This document shows, one piece after another, positions 8,398 through 15,785 of a stretch of DNA of 64,000 nucleotides. Under the pieces are notes generated by a model. That model was not told the origin of the DNA and did not search any database. It saw nothing but the letters and a program-made list of their open reading frames with translations. This DNA comes from Kribbella pratensis (GTDB taxonomy: Bacteria > Actinomycetota > Actinomycetes > Propionibacteriales > Kribbellaceae). The stretch's first letter is position 1, and the number at the start of each line of letters is the position of its first letter. The translations under genes and the position numbers were made by a program. The stretch lies in contig NZ_SODU01000003.1 in NCBI RefSeq assembly GCF_004366075.1, positions 930,001 to 994,000 on the forward strand. Reading direction: 5' to 3'.

Positions 8398-10647
8398 GTG
8401 GTGGAGCTCCGGGCGCGGTGGGACGACCTGGTGCCCGGGTCTGCCTCGCTCGCGGACGAACTGGTCGCGCGGTACGTCGAACGCACCCGGCGCGCGTACC
8501 GCGACCATTACCTCGGCATCGTCCTGACCGCGCTGGACTCGCTCATCCAGCTCTCCACGGACCCCACCAGCGTCCGGCTCGCCGCCTGGTTCCACCGTGC
8601 CGTCCACGAGCCCGGCGGCACCCCCTCCGAGGACGCCGAGGCGTCTGCCCGGCTCGCCGAGCGCCTCCTCCCGCAGTACGGCGTACCGCCGATCCGCATC
8701 GCCGAGGTCGCCCGACTGATCCGTCTGACCGGTGACCTCGCCACACCACCTCCGGACGCCTATGCCCCACCCCGCCGCGACGCGAACGGCGACGTACTGC
8801 TGGACGCGGTCAACGCGATCCTCGCCTCCGACCCCAGCCGGTACGCCGTACACACAGCCGAGGTACGACGCGACGCCGGCGACCGCAAGGTCGCGCTCGA
8901 GAACCGGTACGACGAAGTCCGCGAGCTGCTCGACGGACACCTCTACCGCACGCAGCTGGCTCGGCAACGCCTCAGCCCGGTCGCCCGGGTCAACCTCGAA
9001 GCAGAGCTCGCCGGACTCGACACTGAACTCCCAGCCCCGTGGCGCGGTTGGCAACAAGCCGCTCTGACTGCCACAGCCACCTTCACCGCGATCGCAGCCG
9101 CCGTGGTCGCGATCGCCGCGTCAGGCGCGTCCTGGCAGACACCAGCAGCACAAGACGAGGCCGGCTGGCCGACGGTCGCACTGGCCGTCCTCTCCTTCTT
9201 CAGCGCACCAGTCCTGTTCCGGTGTGCCCGTAGCGCCAGCCAGCGCGCCCGCCTCATCGCAGGCGCCGTACTGGCGATTGCTGTGACCGGTCTGCTCATC
9301 GCCTGGGCCCAAGCGCCGAGAACGAACGTAGCTGTCGGCGTGGGCCTCCGCGTTCCGTTGCTGATCTCCGCACTGGTCCTGCTGCTGGTTGCTGGAGCAG
9401 CAGCTCTCGTAGCGTCACTCCTCCGCACACGGACAGCCCGCTACCTCCCGGCGCGCAACCTCGGCCAGCAGCTAGCCTGGCTCGCCGTACCGGGAGCAGT
9501 CGCCCTCATCCTGCTGCTGATCGTGCAGCCCCTGTCCCGCAGCTACGTGCTCGGCTCCAACGAGCGGGTCGAGGGAACGCCGCGCGACGCCGGCAAGGCC
9601 AGCCCTTCGGTCCTCGACGGCAGCGTCGCGTGGGTCAGCGATTCCGTCGCGGGCACTGGCGCGGAGGAAGCGATCGGCACCAGGTACGGCGTCGCCGTAC
9701 CCCGCCCGAGCGGTGTGGTCGAAATGCTCGACGCGGCCACCGGTGCGCTGCGCTGGCGCTACAGCCGCTCCGACTCCGACGAGAAGCCCGTGATCGCGGC
9801 CACCGGCAACGGCGACTACGTACTGGCGCAGTTCGCCGACGTCGGCTACCTGCTCCTCGACGCGAACACAGGTCGCCGCGAGGCCGCGTGGCCCGGCCGT
9901 ACGCGAGACCGCTTCATCCTGCAGACCCAGCCCCTCCTGACCGGCGAACGCTCCGGCAAGCTGCACGGTGTCGATCCAGGCGGTCACGAACGCTGGACCT
10001 ACGACTCCGGCGACTGCACCGAGCTCGGCGCCATCGCCACCGCCGAGACCGTGCTCACCTTCGTCGGCCACACCTGCGACGACCGTCCGGACGAGATGAC
10101 CGCACTGGACGTCCAGTCGGGCAAGAAGCTGTGGACCAGGACCTCAGCCGACACCTACCGCCGACCGGTCGTCGTGGCCGGTCTGGTGGTCGTGGCCGAG
10201 CCCGGCGGCGACTCCGACGTACCTGCCGCGCTGACCGCGATCGAGCCGCGCACCGGTGACATCCGCTGGCGCTGGGACGTGCCGAAGTCCTGGGCCTGCC
10301 GCACGCTGCTGAACGCGGCAGGGAAGTACCTGATCGTCGTCGACTGCCCGGGGCCGAGCAGCCAGGAGAACCGCCGGAGCGTCGTCACCGCGATCGACGC
10401 GAACACCGGCCTGACCGCCTGGCAGACCCTGGCACCGGTGAGCCCACGGACCAAGGTCACAGTGACTGCCGACGGCCGTGTCATCTCCCTGGGCCGCGGC
10501 GCCGGAGGCTGCGTCGCGAACGTGGTCAGCCGCGCCGGCTTCCGGCAGGTCAAGCTGCCCACCGGCATCATCTGCAGCCGCGACCCACGAGCTGTCGGCA
10601 ACCTGGTCCTCACCTCCGGACCGAACACCGTCATCGCCCTGCGCTAG
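8398..10647 (+). CDS. Degenerate HD-domain / membrane / PQQ-type beta-propeller protein
   Basis: 749 residues. Residues 1-190 align with the HD-hydrolase-like domain of the next gene, but the metal ligands are gone: HYHDQQHL becomes AYRDHYL, WFHDAIYD becomes WFHRAVHE, and LCDADLRIL becomes LLDAVNAIL. Residues about 220-385 hold five hydrophobic helices. The rest is a PQQ/BamB-like propeller (repeats such as GALRWRYSR, GKKLWTRTS, GDIRWRWDV, GLTAWQTL), predicted outside the membrane. Start is GTG 8398 or 8401; CAGACT lies 6 bases before it, a motif shared with the paralogue. It was probably once an enzyme and is now likely a binding or partner subunit (inference). Confidence 0.8.
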   Translation: MVELRARWDDLVPGSASLADELVARYVERTRRAYRDHYLGIVLTALDSLIQLSTDPTSVRLAAWFHRAVHEPGGTPSEDAEASARLAERLLPQYGVPPIRIAEVARLIRLTGDLATPPPDAYAPPRRDANGDVLLDAVNAILASDPSRYAVHTAEVRRDAGDRKVALENRYDEVRELLDGHLYRTQLARQRLSPVARVNLEAELAGLDTELPAPWRGWQQAALTATATFTAIAAAVVAIAASGASWQTPAAQDEAGWPTVALAVLSFFSAPVLFRCARSASQRARLIAGAVLAIAVTGLLIAWAQAPRTNVAVGVGLRVPLLISALVLLLVAGAAALVASLLRTRTARYLPARNLGQQLAWLAVPGAVALILLLIVQPLSRSYVLGSNERVEGTPRDAGKASPSVLDGSVAWVSDSVAGTGAEEAIGTRYGVAVPRPSGVVEMLDAATGALRWRYSRSDSDEKPVIAATGNGDYVLAQFADVGYLLLDANTGRREAAWPGRTRDRFILQTQPLLTGERSGKLHGVDPGGHERWTYDSGDCTELGAIATAETVLTFVGHTCDDRPDEMTALDVQSGKKLWTRTSADTYRRPVVVAGLVVVAEPGGDSDVPAALTAIEPRTGDIRWRWDVPKSWACRTLLNAAGKYLIVVDCPGPSSQENRRSVVTAIDANTGLTAWQTLAPVSPRTKVTVTADGRVISLGRGAGGCVANVVSRAGFRQVKLPTGIICSRDPRAVGNLVLTSGPNTVIALR

Positions 10648-10852
10648 TGACTCCGCGTAGTGGACGTCCGCCGAAGGTCGCCCGACCGACGCCGGAGTGT
10701 GACGTAGGCCGCAATTCCACGGCTGCAATTCGTTGCGGAGCGCATCTGTCGGAGCGGTCAGGTGACGAGCCGATATCGCTTTGGCCACGGACCGATCCGG
10801 GAACCCCGGATCGGTCGGCCGAGACTCCCTACCGGTGCCAGACTCCTTAGCC

Positions 10853-13234
10853 ATGGACCTGCGCGACCGGTGGAATCGCCTGCTGCCGCACGCGCAGCCG
10901 TTGGGCGACGATCTGCTGGCTCGTTACGCAGAGCAACATCGCCACTATCACGACCAGCAGCACCTGACCGAGGTCCTGCAGACCGTCGACGAGCTGGCCG
11001 AGTACGCCGACGACCCGGACACGGTCCGGCTGGCGGCCTGGTTCCACGACGCGATCTACGACCCGCAGGCCGACCCCGGCGAGAACGAAGAGGTCTCGGC
11101 CCAGCTGGCCGAGCTCGAGCTGGCGGCGTACGGCGTCGAGGCCGAGCGGGTCGAGGAGATCGGCCGTCTGGTCCGGCTGACCGCGAAGCACGACTGTGCC
11201 GAGGGCGACCGCAACGGCGCGGTGCTCTGCGACGCCGACCTGCGGATCCTGAGCCTGCCGGCAGCGCGGTACGACGAGTACGCCGCCGGGATCCGGCAGG
11301 AGTACGCGCACGTCGCCGACCGGGATTTCGCCCGCGGCCGGATGTCGTTCCTGAAGAGCCTGAGCGAGACGCGGTTGTATGCGACGCCGCGCGGCCATGA
11401 GGAGTGGGAACGACCGGCCAGGGAGAACCTGACCCGGGAGGTCGGGTCGCTGGGCCCTAAGGCGGCCCGGCCGATCGGCGGGCTGGTCCCGGTCATCTAC
11501 TTCGGCGCCGCACTCGGTGCGGTCGTCGCCTCGTCTGTCCTCCTCGGCCGCGGTCTCGGAGCGGCTGCCAAGTGGCCGGCCGACCCGTCCGACATCGGCG
11601 GCTTCCCGGTCTGGGCACCGATCGCCGGTACCGCTGTGGCTACCGCATTGGCCTGTGCGTGGTTCCGGCGGTCCCAGCAGCGTCTGGTGACCGTCCCGGC
11701 GATCGTCTTCGCCGCAGTCGGGCTGATCGCGATCGGCGTGTGCTGGTGGCGCTGGCCAGTCGCGCAGCCCGGTGCGGCCATGTCGGAACGCTGGCCGTAC
11801 CTGTTGCTCGCTTCTGTGGCACTAGTGCTTGGCGGTGCGTTGCTGGCGTTGGCACGACGGTTGCGACTCGCGCCGCCGTACGCACAGGGTCCTCCGCGTT
11901 GGCTGGGGGTCGGTGCGACGGCTGTCTGCGGTGCGCTGCTGGCGTGGGTCGTGGTGTCGGCTGGTGAGCCTTTCGTGCAGGCCCGGCTGGAGACCGCCAA
12001 CACGGTCAGCACGACCACGACAGCTCAGCCGACGCAGCTGCCGGTGCAACTCGACGGGACGCTGGCCTGGAGCCGTCAGGTCCCGGCGACCGGCGCCATC
12101 ACCGGTACGGCGGGTGGAGTCGCGGAACTGCGCTCGGACGGCGTGGTCATGTCCGACGCGGCCACGGGTCAGATCCGGTGGCGCTATGCGCGGGCCGACG
12201 TACAGGACGCCGCCTCCAGTGGCGCCAAGGGACTGGTGGTGTCCGCGGACGGGCGGACCATCGTCGCGCATCTCCCCCGCTCCGAGTACCGCGAACCCGC
12301 CGGCATCAAGCTGCCGACGTACGCCGTACTGAACGCTGTGAGCGGTGAGGTGCTGACCGAGGTCGACACCGACGGGACCGCACTGGCCGTCGACTCGAAC
12401 CAGCTACTCGTGGCTGAAGGCAACTACGTGGTCGCGCACGGCGTGAGCAGCCCGACGCACTGGCGTGCGCAGGTGCGCTGCAACGTGACGCAGGGCGAGC
12501 TGGTCGCCGACCAGGCGATCGTCGTGGACGCCTGTGCCGGGAACAGTGCCGTCGTACGCGGTCTGGACATCAAGACCGGGGCCCAGCGGTGGGAGGTCGA
12601 CCTCGGCGCACGGATCGACCTGAGCGCGGAGCTGGACCCGTCGACGTGGGTCGGCGAGCTGGTCGCCGTACCGGACACCCGTGAGGTATCCGGGCTGATC
12701 TGGACGGCCGCCGCCGGCGGCACGCTCCACCAGTGGTCCGTGGACATCGGCGAAGGCCACATGCTCTGGACAACCCCCGTGCCGGGCACGCCAAGGCCAC
12801 GGCTCGGGTCCTCGTCCTGCGACGCGCAACTGGCCGCCACGCACGCGTCACTGGTCCTGATCACCTGCCGGACCGGGAACGACCCTGGGCAGCCCCAGAC
12901 GTACGACGTGTCGTCGTCGAACCCTGCTGATGGGACACCGCAGTGGCATCACCTGCTGCAGGTGCCGCCGCGGCTGCAGCAACCGGAGTACCCGCGGAAC
13001 GGGTTCGGACTGCTGCCGGACGGCCGTGTGGTGACGCTGATGCCGCAGCCGAACGGCAGCTGCTCTCCGGTGATGATCGGCACCACCGGCATCCAGTCGC
13101 GACCGATCCTGCCCAGCCCGAACACGCAGTCGGTGGCCAAGTCCGAGGAAGTCACGTGCAACAAGCCGGCCGTCACCGTGGCCGCCGCCCGCCCGATCTT
13201 CTCCGACGGCACCCGGCTCTTCGCACTCAACTAG
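10853..13234 (+). CDS. HD-domain hydrolase / membrane / PQQ-type beta-propeller protein
   Basis: 793 residues. The N-terminal domain matches predicted metal-dependent HD phosphohydrolases, with RHYHDQQHL (about residues 28-36), AAWFHDAIYDPQ (about 62-73), LTAKHD and LCDADLRIL, so the metal site looks intact. Membrane helices follow (about 205-390), then a propeller with GQIRWRYAR, GAQRWEVDL and HMLWTTPV repeats. ATG 10853 chosen because residues from there align with the start of the upstream paralogue (LRDRWNRLLPH versus LRARWDDLVPG) and CAGACT lies 8 bases upstream as in that gene. An in-frame ATG exists at 10781. The substrate is unknown; the layout suggests an outside sensor coupled to a cytoplasmic hydrolase. 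Confidence 0.82.
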   Translation: MDLRDRWNRLLPHAQPLGDDLLARYAEQHRHYHDQQHLTEVLQTVDELAEYADDPDTVRLAAWFHDAIYDPQADPGENEEVSAQLAELELAAYGVEAERVEEIGRLVRLTAKHDCAEGDRNGAVLCDADLRILSLPAARYDEYAAGIRQEYAHVADRDFARGRMSFLKSLSETRLYATPRGHEEWERPARENLTREVGSLGPKAARPIGGLVPVIYFGAALGAVVASSVLLGRGLGAAAKWPADPSDIGGFPVWAPIAGTAVATALACAWFRRSQQRLVTVPAIVFAAVGLIAIGVCWWRWPVAQPGAAMSERWPYLLLASVALVLGGALLALARRLRLAPPYAQGPPRWLGVGATAVCGALLAWVVVSAGEPFVQARLETANTVSTTTTAQPTQLPVQLDGTLAWSRQVPATGAITGTAGGVAELRSDGVVMSDAATGQIRWRYARADVQDAASSGAKGLVVSADGRTIVAHLPRSEYREPAGIKLPTYAVLNAVSGEVLTEVDTDGTALAVDSNQLLVAEGNYVVAHGVSSPTHWRAQVRCNVTQGELVADQAIVVDACAGNSAVVRGLDIKTGAQRWEVDLGARIDLSAELDPSTWVGELVAVPDTREVSGLIWTAAAGGTLHQWSVDIGEGHMLWTTPVPGTPRPRLGSSSCDAQLAATHASLVLITCRTGNDPGQPQTYDVSSSNPADGTPQWHHLLQVPPRLQQPEYPRNGFGLLPDGRVVTLMPQPNGSCSPVMIGTTGIQSRPILPSPNTQSVAKSEEVTCNKPAVTVAAARPIFSDGTRLFALN

Positions 13235-13236
13235 GG

Positions 13237-13273
13237 AATATCTGTTGCCGCGGTAGTGGTTGACACCTACCGT
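13237..13273 (+). promoter_or_regulatory. Putative promoter of the variant tuf leader (WhiB7-like layout)
   Basis: AATAT (13237-13241), three bases, TTGCCG (13245-13250), a 17-base spacer, TACCGT (13268-13273). The leader ATG at 13281 is 7 bases further on, so transcription should begin at or next to that ATG. Confidence 0.5.
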
Positions 13274-13280
13274 GATCCGC

Positions 13281-13376
13281 ATGTTCCGCGTGGTTTTCGA
13301 GTTCGACCTGTCAGGCAAGAGCCTGACGGGCGCTCCCACGTGGGCACCGTCAGTCGATTCAGCCACTCGAAGCTGA
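13281..13376 (+). CDS. Putative leader peptide upstream of variant tuf (31 aa)
   Basis: A 31-codon frame begins MFRVVFEFDLSGKS and ends SVDSATRS, with its stop (13374-13376) directly before a strong hairpin. It has no ribosome-binding site, but it sits 7 bases after a TAnnnT -10, so it could be translated leaderlessly. An in-frame GTG lies at 13272. Two mutually exclusive hairpins lie within its codons. Role as an attenuator peptide is inferred from this layout; no known leader family was recognised. Confidence 0.5.
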   Translation: MFRVVFEFDLSGKSLTGAPTWAPSVDSATRS

Positions 13377-13411
13377 CCCTCCTCCTGCTGAGCAGGACCC
13401 GCGGAGGAGGG
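13307..13411 (+). promoter_or_regulatory. Attenuator-like hairpins in the tuf leader
   Basis: Hairpin A: GTCAGGC (13310-13316) with GCCTGAC (13321-13327). Hairpin C: CTGACGG (13323-13329) with CCGTCAG (13347-13353), enclosing the palindrome CCCACGTGGG. A and C share bases 13323-13327 and cannot form together. Hairpin B: CCCTCCTCC (13377-13385) with GGAGGAGGG (13403-13411), which competes with an inner TCCTGC/GCAGGA pair. Further GC-rich pairing occurs up to the AAGGA ribosome-binding site near 13500. No T-run follows, so Rho-dependent or translational control is also possible. Confidence 0.55.
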
Positions 13412-13510
13412 TGGCTCGCACCGGCCCCCTCCACGCGGTGACAGCGCTGTGAGGGCCTGCCGGAGGGTCCTGGTTTCCAGCCGAATCTTCTGACACACAA
13501 AGGATTTCTC

Positions 13511-14698
13511 ATGGCCAAGAGCCAGTTCGTGCGGACCAAGCCGCACCTCAACATCGGGACGATGGGTCACGTCGACCACGGCAAGACCACGCTGACCGCC
13601 GCGATCACCAAGGTGCTCGCGGAGCGCGACCCGAGTGTCAACCGCTTCGTCGCCTTCGACGGCATCGACCGTGCGCCGGAGGAGATGCAGCGCGGGATCA
13701 CGATCAACATCTCGCACGTCGAGTACGAGACCGCGACCCGGCACTACGCGCACGTGGACATGCCCGGGCACGCCGACTACGTGAAGAACATGATCACCGG
13801 CGCCGCCCAGGTGGACGCCGCGATCCTGGTCGTCTCCGCCCAGGACGGCGCCATGCCGCAGACGCGGGAGCATGTGCTGCTCGCGCGCCGGGTGGGCGTG
13901 CCGTACCTGGTGGTCGCGCTGAACAAGGCGGACACCGTCGACGACCCGGAGCTGCTCGACCTGGTCGAGCTGGAGGTCCGTGAGCTCCTCACGGAGTACG
14001 GCTTCCCCGGCGACGACGTACCGGTCGTTCGCGTGTCCGGACTGAAGGCGCTGGAAGGCGACCCGCGGTGGACCGCCGCTATCGGCGAGCTGCTGGACGC
14101 GGTCGACAACTACGTGCCGGTGCCGGACCGTGAGCTGGGCGAGCCGTTCCTGATGCCGATCGAGAACGTGCTCACCATCAGCGGCCGCGGCACAGTGGTC
14201 ACGGGTGCGGTCGAGCGCGGTTCGCTGAAGCTCGGCGACGCGGTCGAGGTCGTCGGTCTCGGCCCGACGGTCACCAGCACGGCGATCGGTATGGAGACGT
14301 TCGGCAAGTCGCTGGAGTCCGCGGACGCGGGCGACAACGCGGCGGTGCTGCTGCGTGGCGTGAAGCGCGACGAGGTCCGTCGCGGCCAGGTGGTGGCGTT
14401 GCCGGGCAGCGTGCAGCCGCACCGGAAGTTCCGGGCGAACCTGCACGCGCTGTCCACGGCCGAGGGCGGCCGGCACACGCCGTTCGCCGCGGACTACCGG
14501 CCGCAGTTCTACTTCCGGACCACGGACGTGTCCGGCGGGATCGACCTCGGTGAGATCGCCCTGGTGATGCCCGGCGACACGATCGAGCTCGGAGTGGAGC
14601 TGGAGAAGCCGATCGCGATGGACGTCGGCCTGGGCTTCGCCGTCCGCGAAGGCGGCCACACGGTCGCCGCCGGCACAGTGACCGAACTGCTCGACTGA
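13511..14698 (+). CDS. tuf: Stand-alone divergent elongation factor Tu
   Basis: EF-Tu, the GTPase that carries aminoacyl-tRNA to the ribosome: 395 residues, complete. GTP motifs: GHVDHGKT (residues 19-26), DMPGHADY (83-90) and NKAD (138-141). It is not next to rpsL-rpsG-fusA, so it is probably a second copy like Streptomyces tuf3. It departs from the usual sequence: Met for the common Cys81 (E. coli numbering) in the DCPGH motif, Arg for Gln124 (local residue 127), Gly for Arg373, His for Arg381 and Ala for Gly384. Gln124 is a known kirromycin-resistance site, and residues 373-384 lie near the same pocket. AAGGA precedes the ATG; a long structured leader and a strong terminator flank the gene. 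Resistance role is inference. Confidence 0.93.
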   Translation: MAKSQFVRTKPHLNIGTMGHVDHGKTTLTAAITKVLAERDPSVNRFVAFDGIDRAPEEMQRGITINISHVEYETATRHYAHVDMPGHADYVKNMITGAAQVDAAILVVSAQDGAMPQTREHVLLARRVGVPYLVVALNKADTVDDPELLDLVELEVRELLTEYGFPGDDVPVVRVSGLKALEGDPRWTAAIGELLDAVDNYVPVPDRELGEPFLMPIENVLTISGRGTVVTGAVERGSLKLGDAVEVVGLGPTVTSTAIGMETFGKSLESADAGDNAAVLLRGVKRDEVRRGQVVALPGSVQPHRKFRANLHALSTAEGGRHTPFAADYRPQFYFRTTDVSGGIDLGEIALVMPGDTIELGVELEKPIAMDVGLGFAVREGGHTVAAGTVTELLD

Positions 14699-14704
14699 AC
14701 GAGA

Positions 14705-14739
14705 ACGGCCCTCGACCTCAACCGGTCGAGGGCCGTTTT
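14705..14739 (+). terminator. Rho-independent terminator of tuf
   Basis: A perfect 13-base stem, ACGGCCCTCGACC (14705-14717) with GGTCGAGGGCCGT (14724-14736), has a 6-base loop and runs into TTTT. The stop codon of the convergent DUF4031 gene lies in the loop. Confidence 0.92.
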
Positions 14740-14984
14740 CTGTGTCGTAGGCCAGCCGCGATCAGTCGCTGTACGAGCTCGCGGCTGGTGACCGGTACGG
14801 CGCCGGCGGCGATCAGGTCGTCGTAGCGGTCACTGGGTACGTCGTAGTGGTCGCGGTCGAAGCCCCGGGCCGGAATGCCGGCCGCCTTCGCGAAGGCGTG
14901 CAGCTCCTCGTAGGACTCGTCACTGACCAGGTGCGACCAGATGCGGTTCCAGGCCGGCCAGGCGGGCGGATCGATCAGGATCAT
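14718..14984 (-). CDS. DUF4031 family protein
   Basis: 88-residue cytoplasmic protein with the family pattern MILIDPPAWPAW, WSHLVSDESYEELHAFA, IPARGFDRDHYDVP and a basic C-terminus. Length is typical for the family; the biochemical role is not known. The ATG overlaps the stop of cutC by 4 bases, so it is coupled to that gene. The stop codon lies inside the loop of the tuf terminator, which may also shape its own 3' end. Confidence 0.85.
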   Translation of the reverse strand: MILIDPPAWPAWNRIWSHLVSDESYEELHAFAKAAGIPARGFDRDHYDVPSDRYDDLIAAGAVPVTSRELVQRLIAAGLRHRKRPSTG

Positions 14985-15697
14985 TCGCGCGCGTCCTGGG
15001 CGTCGAGCAGGTTGCGCCAGGAGCGGACGAACCGGGAGTTCACGTACGCCTTCGTCCACGAGCCGTCCTGGCGGACCGACGTACCGACATGGAAACGCCG
15101 TACGCCGCTCTGGTACAGCCAGGGCACGTGTTCGGGCTGCAGACCGCCACCAGCCATCATCACGCCGGCTACCGCGGGGTCCTCCTTGGCCAGCTTGCAC
15201 AGGTCGTCCAGACCGTGGCTGACACCAATGGACGAGCCGGCCGTCAGTACGCAGTCCAGTCCGGGCAGGGTGCGTAGCGCACGCCAGGCAGCTTGCTGGT
15301 CGAGCACTGCGTCAACAGCGCGGTGGAACGTCCACGGCGTACCAGCGAAGGTGCTGACCAGTGCGGAGACTGACTCGACGTCCACCTGGTTGTCCGGGGT
15401 CAGGAACCCGAGCACGAAGCCGTCCGCACCAGCGGACAGGAAAGACTGCGCCATCGCGGTCATCCGGTTCAGGTCGGCGCCGTTCGCGGTGAACGAGTTC
15501 TCCAGTCGCAGCATCACCCGCAACGGCAGGTCGGTGACGCGGCGGATCGCACTGACGGTCGACACCGACGGGCACAACCCGTCCGCCTCCATCGAGGCGC
15601 ACAGCTCCAGCCGGTCCGCCCCACCCTCCTGTGCTGCCTCCGCATCCGCCGGATGCAGCGCGATGATCTCCAGCAACGAACCCATGGGCGCCATCAT
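14981..15697 (-). CDS. cutC: CutC family protein (copper homeostasis annotation)
   Basis: 238-residue TIM-barrel protein of the CutC family: LEIIALHPADAEAAQEGGAD, RLELCASMEADGLCPS, LRVMLRLENSF, GADGFVLGFLT, TFHRAVDAV and VGTSVRQDGSW are recognisable. The family was linked to copper tolerance in E. coli, but its enzymatic role is unsettled. The adjacent LacI regulator suggests a sugar-linked or cell-wall-derived substrate here (inference). Several ATGs lie near the start; the first (15697) is used. It is divergent from the LacI gene across a shared operator and coupled to DUF4031. Confidence 0.88.
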   Translation of the reverse strand: MMAPMGSLLEIIALHPADAEAAQEGGADRLELCASMEADGLCPSVSTVSAIRRVTDLPLRVMLRLENSFTANGADLNRMTAMAQSFLSAGADGFVLGFLTPDNQVDVESVSALVSTFAGTPWTFHRAVDAVLDQQAAWRALRTLPGLDCVLTAGSSIGVSHGLDDLCKLAKEDPAVAGVMMAGGGLQPEHVPWLYQSGVRRFHVGTSVRQDGSWTKAYVNSRFVRSWRNLLDAQDARE

Positions 15698-15730
15698 CTC
15701 CCATATTGCTGTTGCACTCCTCCAAGGTCT

Positions 15731-15772
15731 TCTGTATCGTTTTTCTAGAACGATTTAGAAGAACGATACAGA
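15731..15772. promoter_or_regulatory. LacI operator array with three half-sites at 13-base spacing
   Basis: TCTGTATCGTT (15731-15741) and AACGATACAGA (15762-15772) form an 11-base inverted repeat. A third AACGAT lies at 15749-15754, so the half-sites begin at 15736, 15749 and 15762, exactly 13 bases apart. The palindrome TTCTAGAA (15743-15750) is included. It lies between divergent cutC and lacI and is the likely site of autoregulation. Confidence 0.75.
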
Positions 15773-15785
15773 TGAGGTGACCGAG

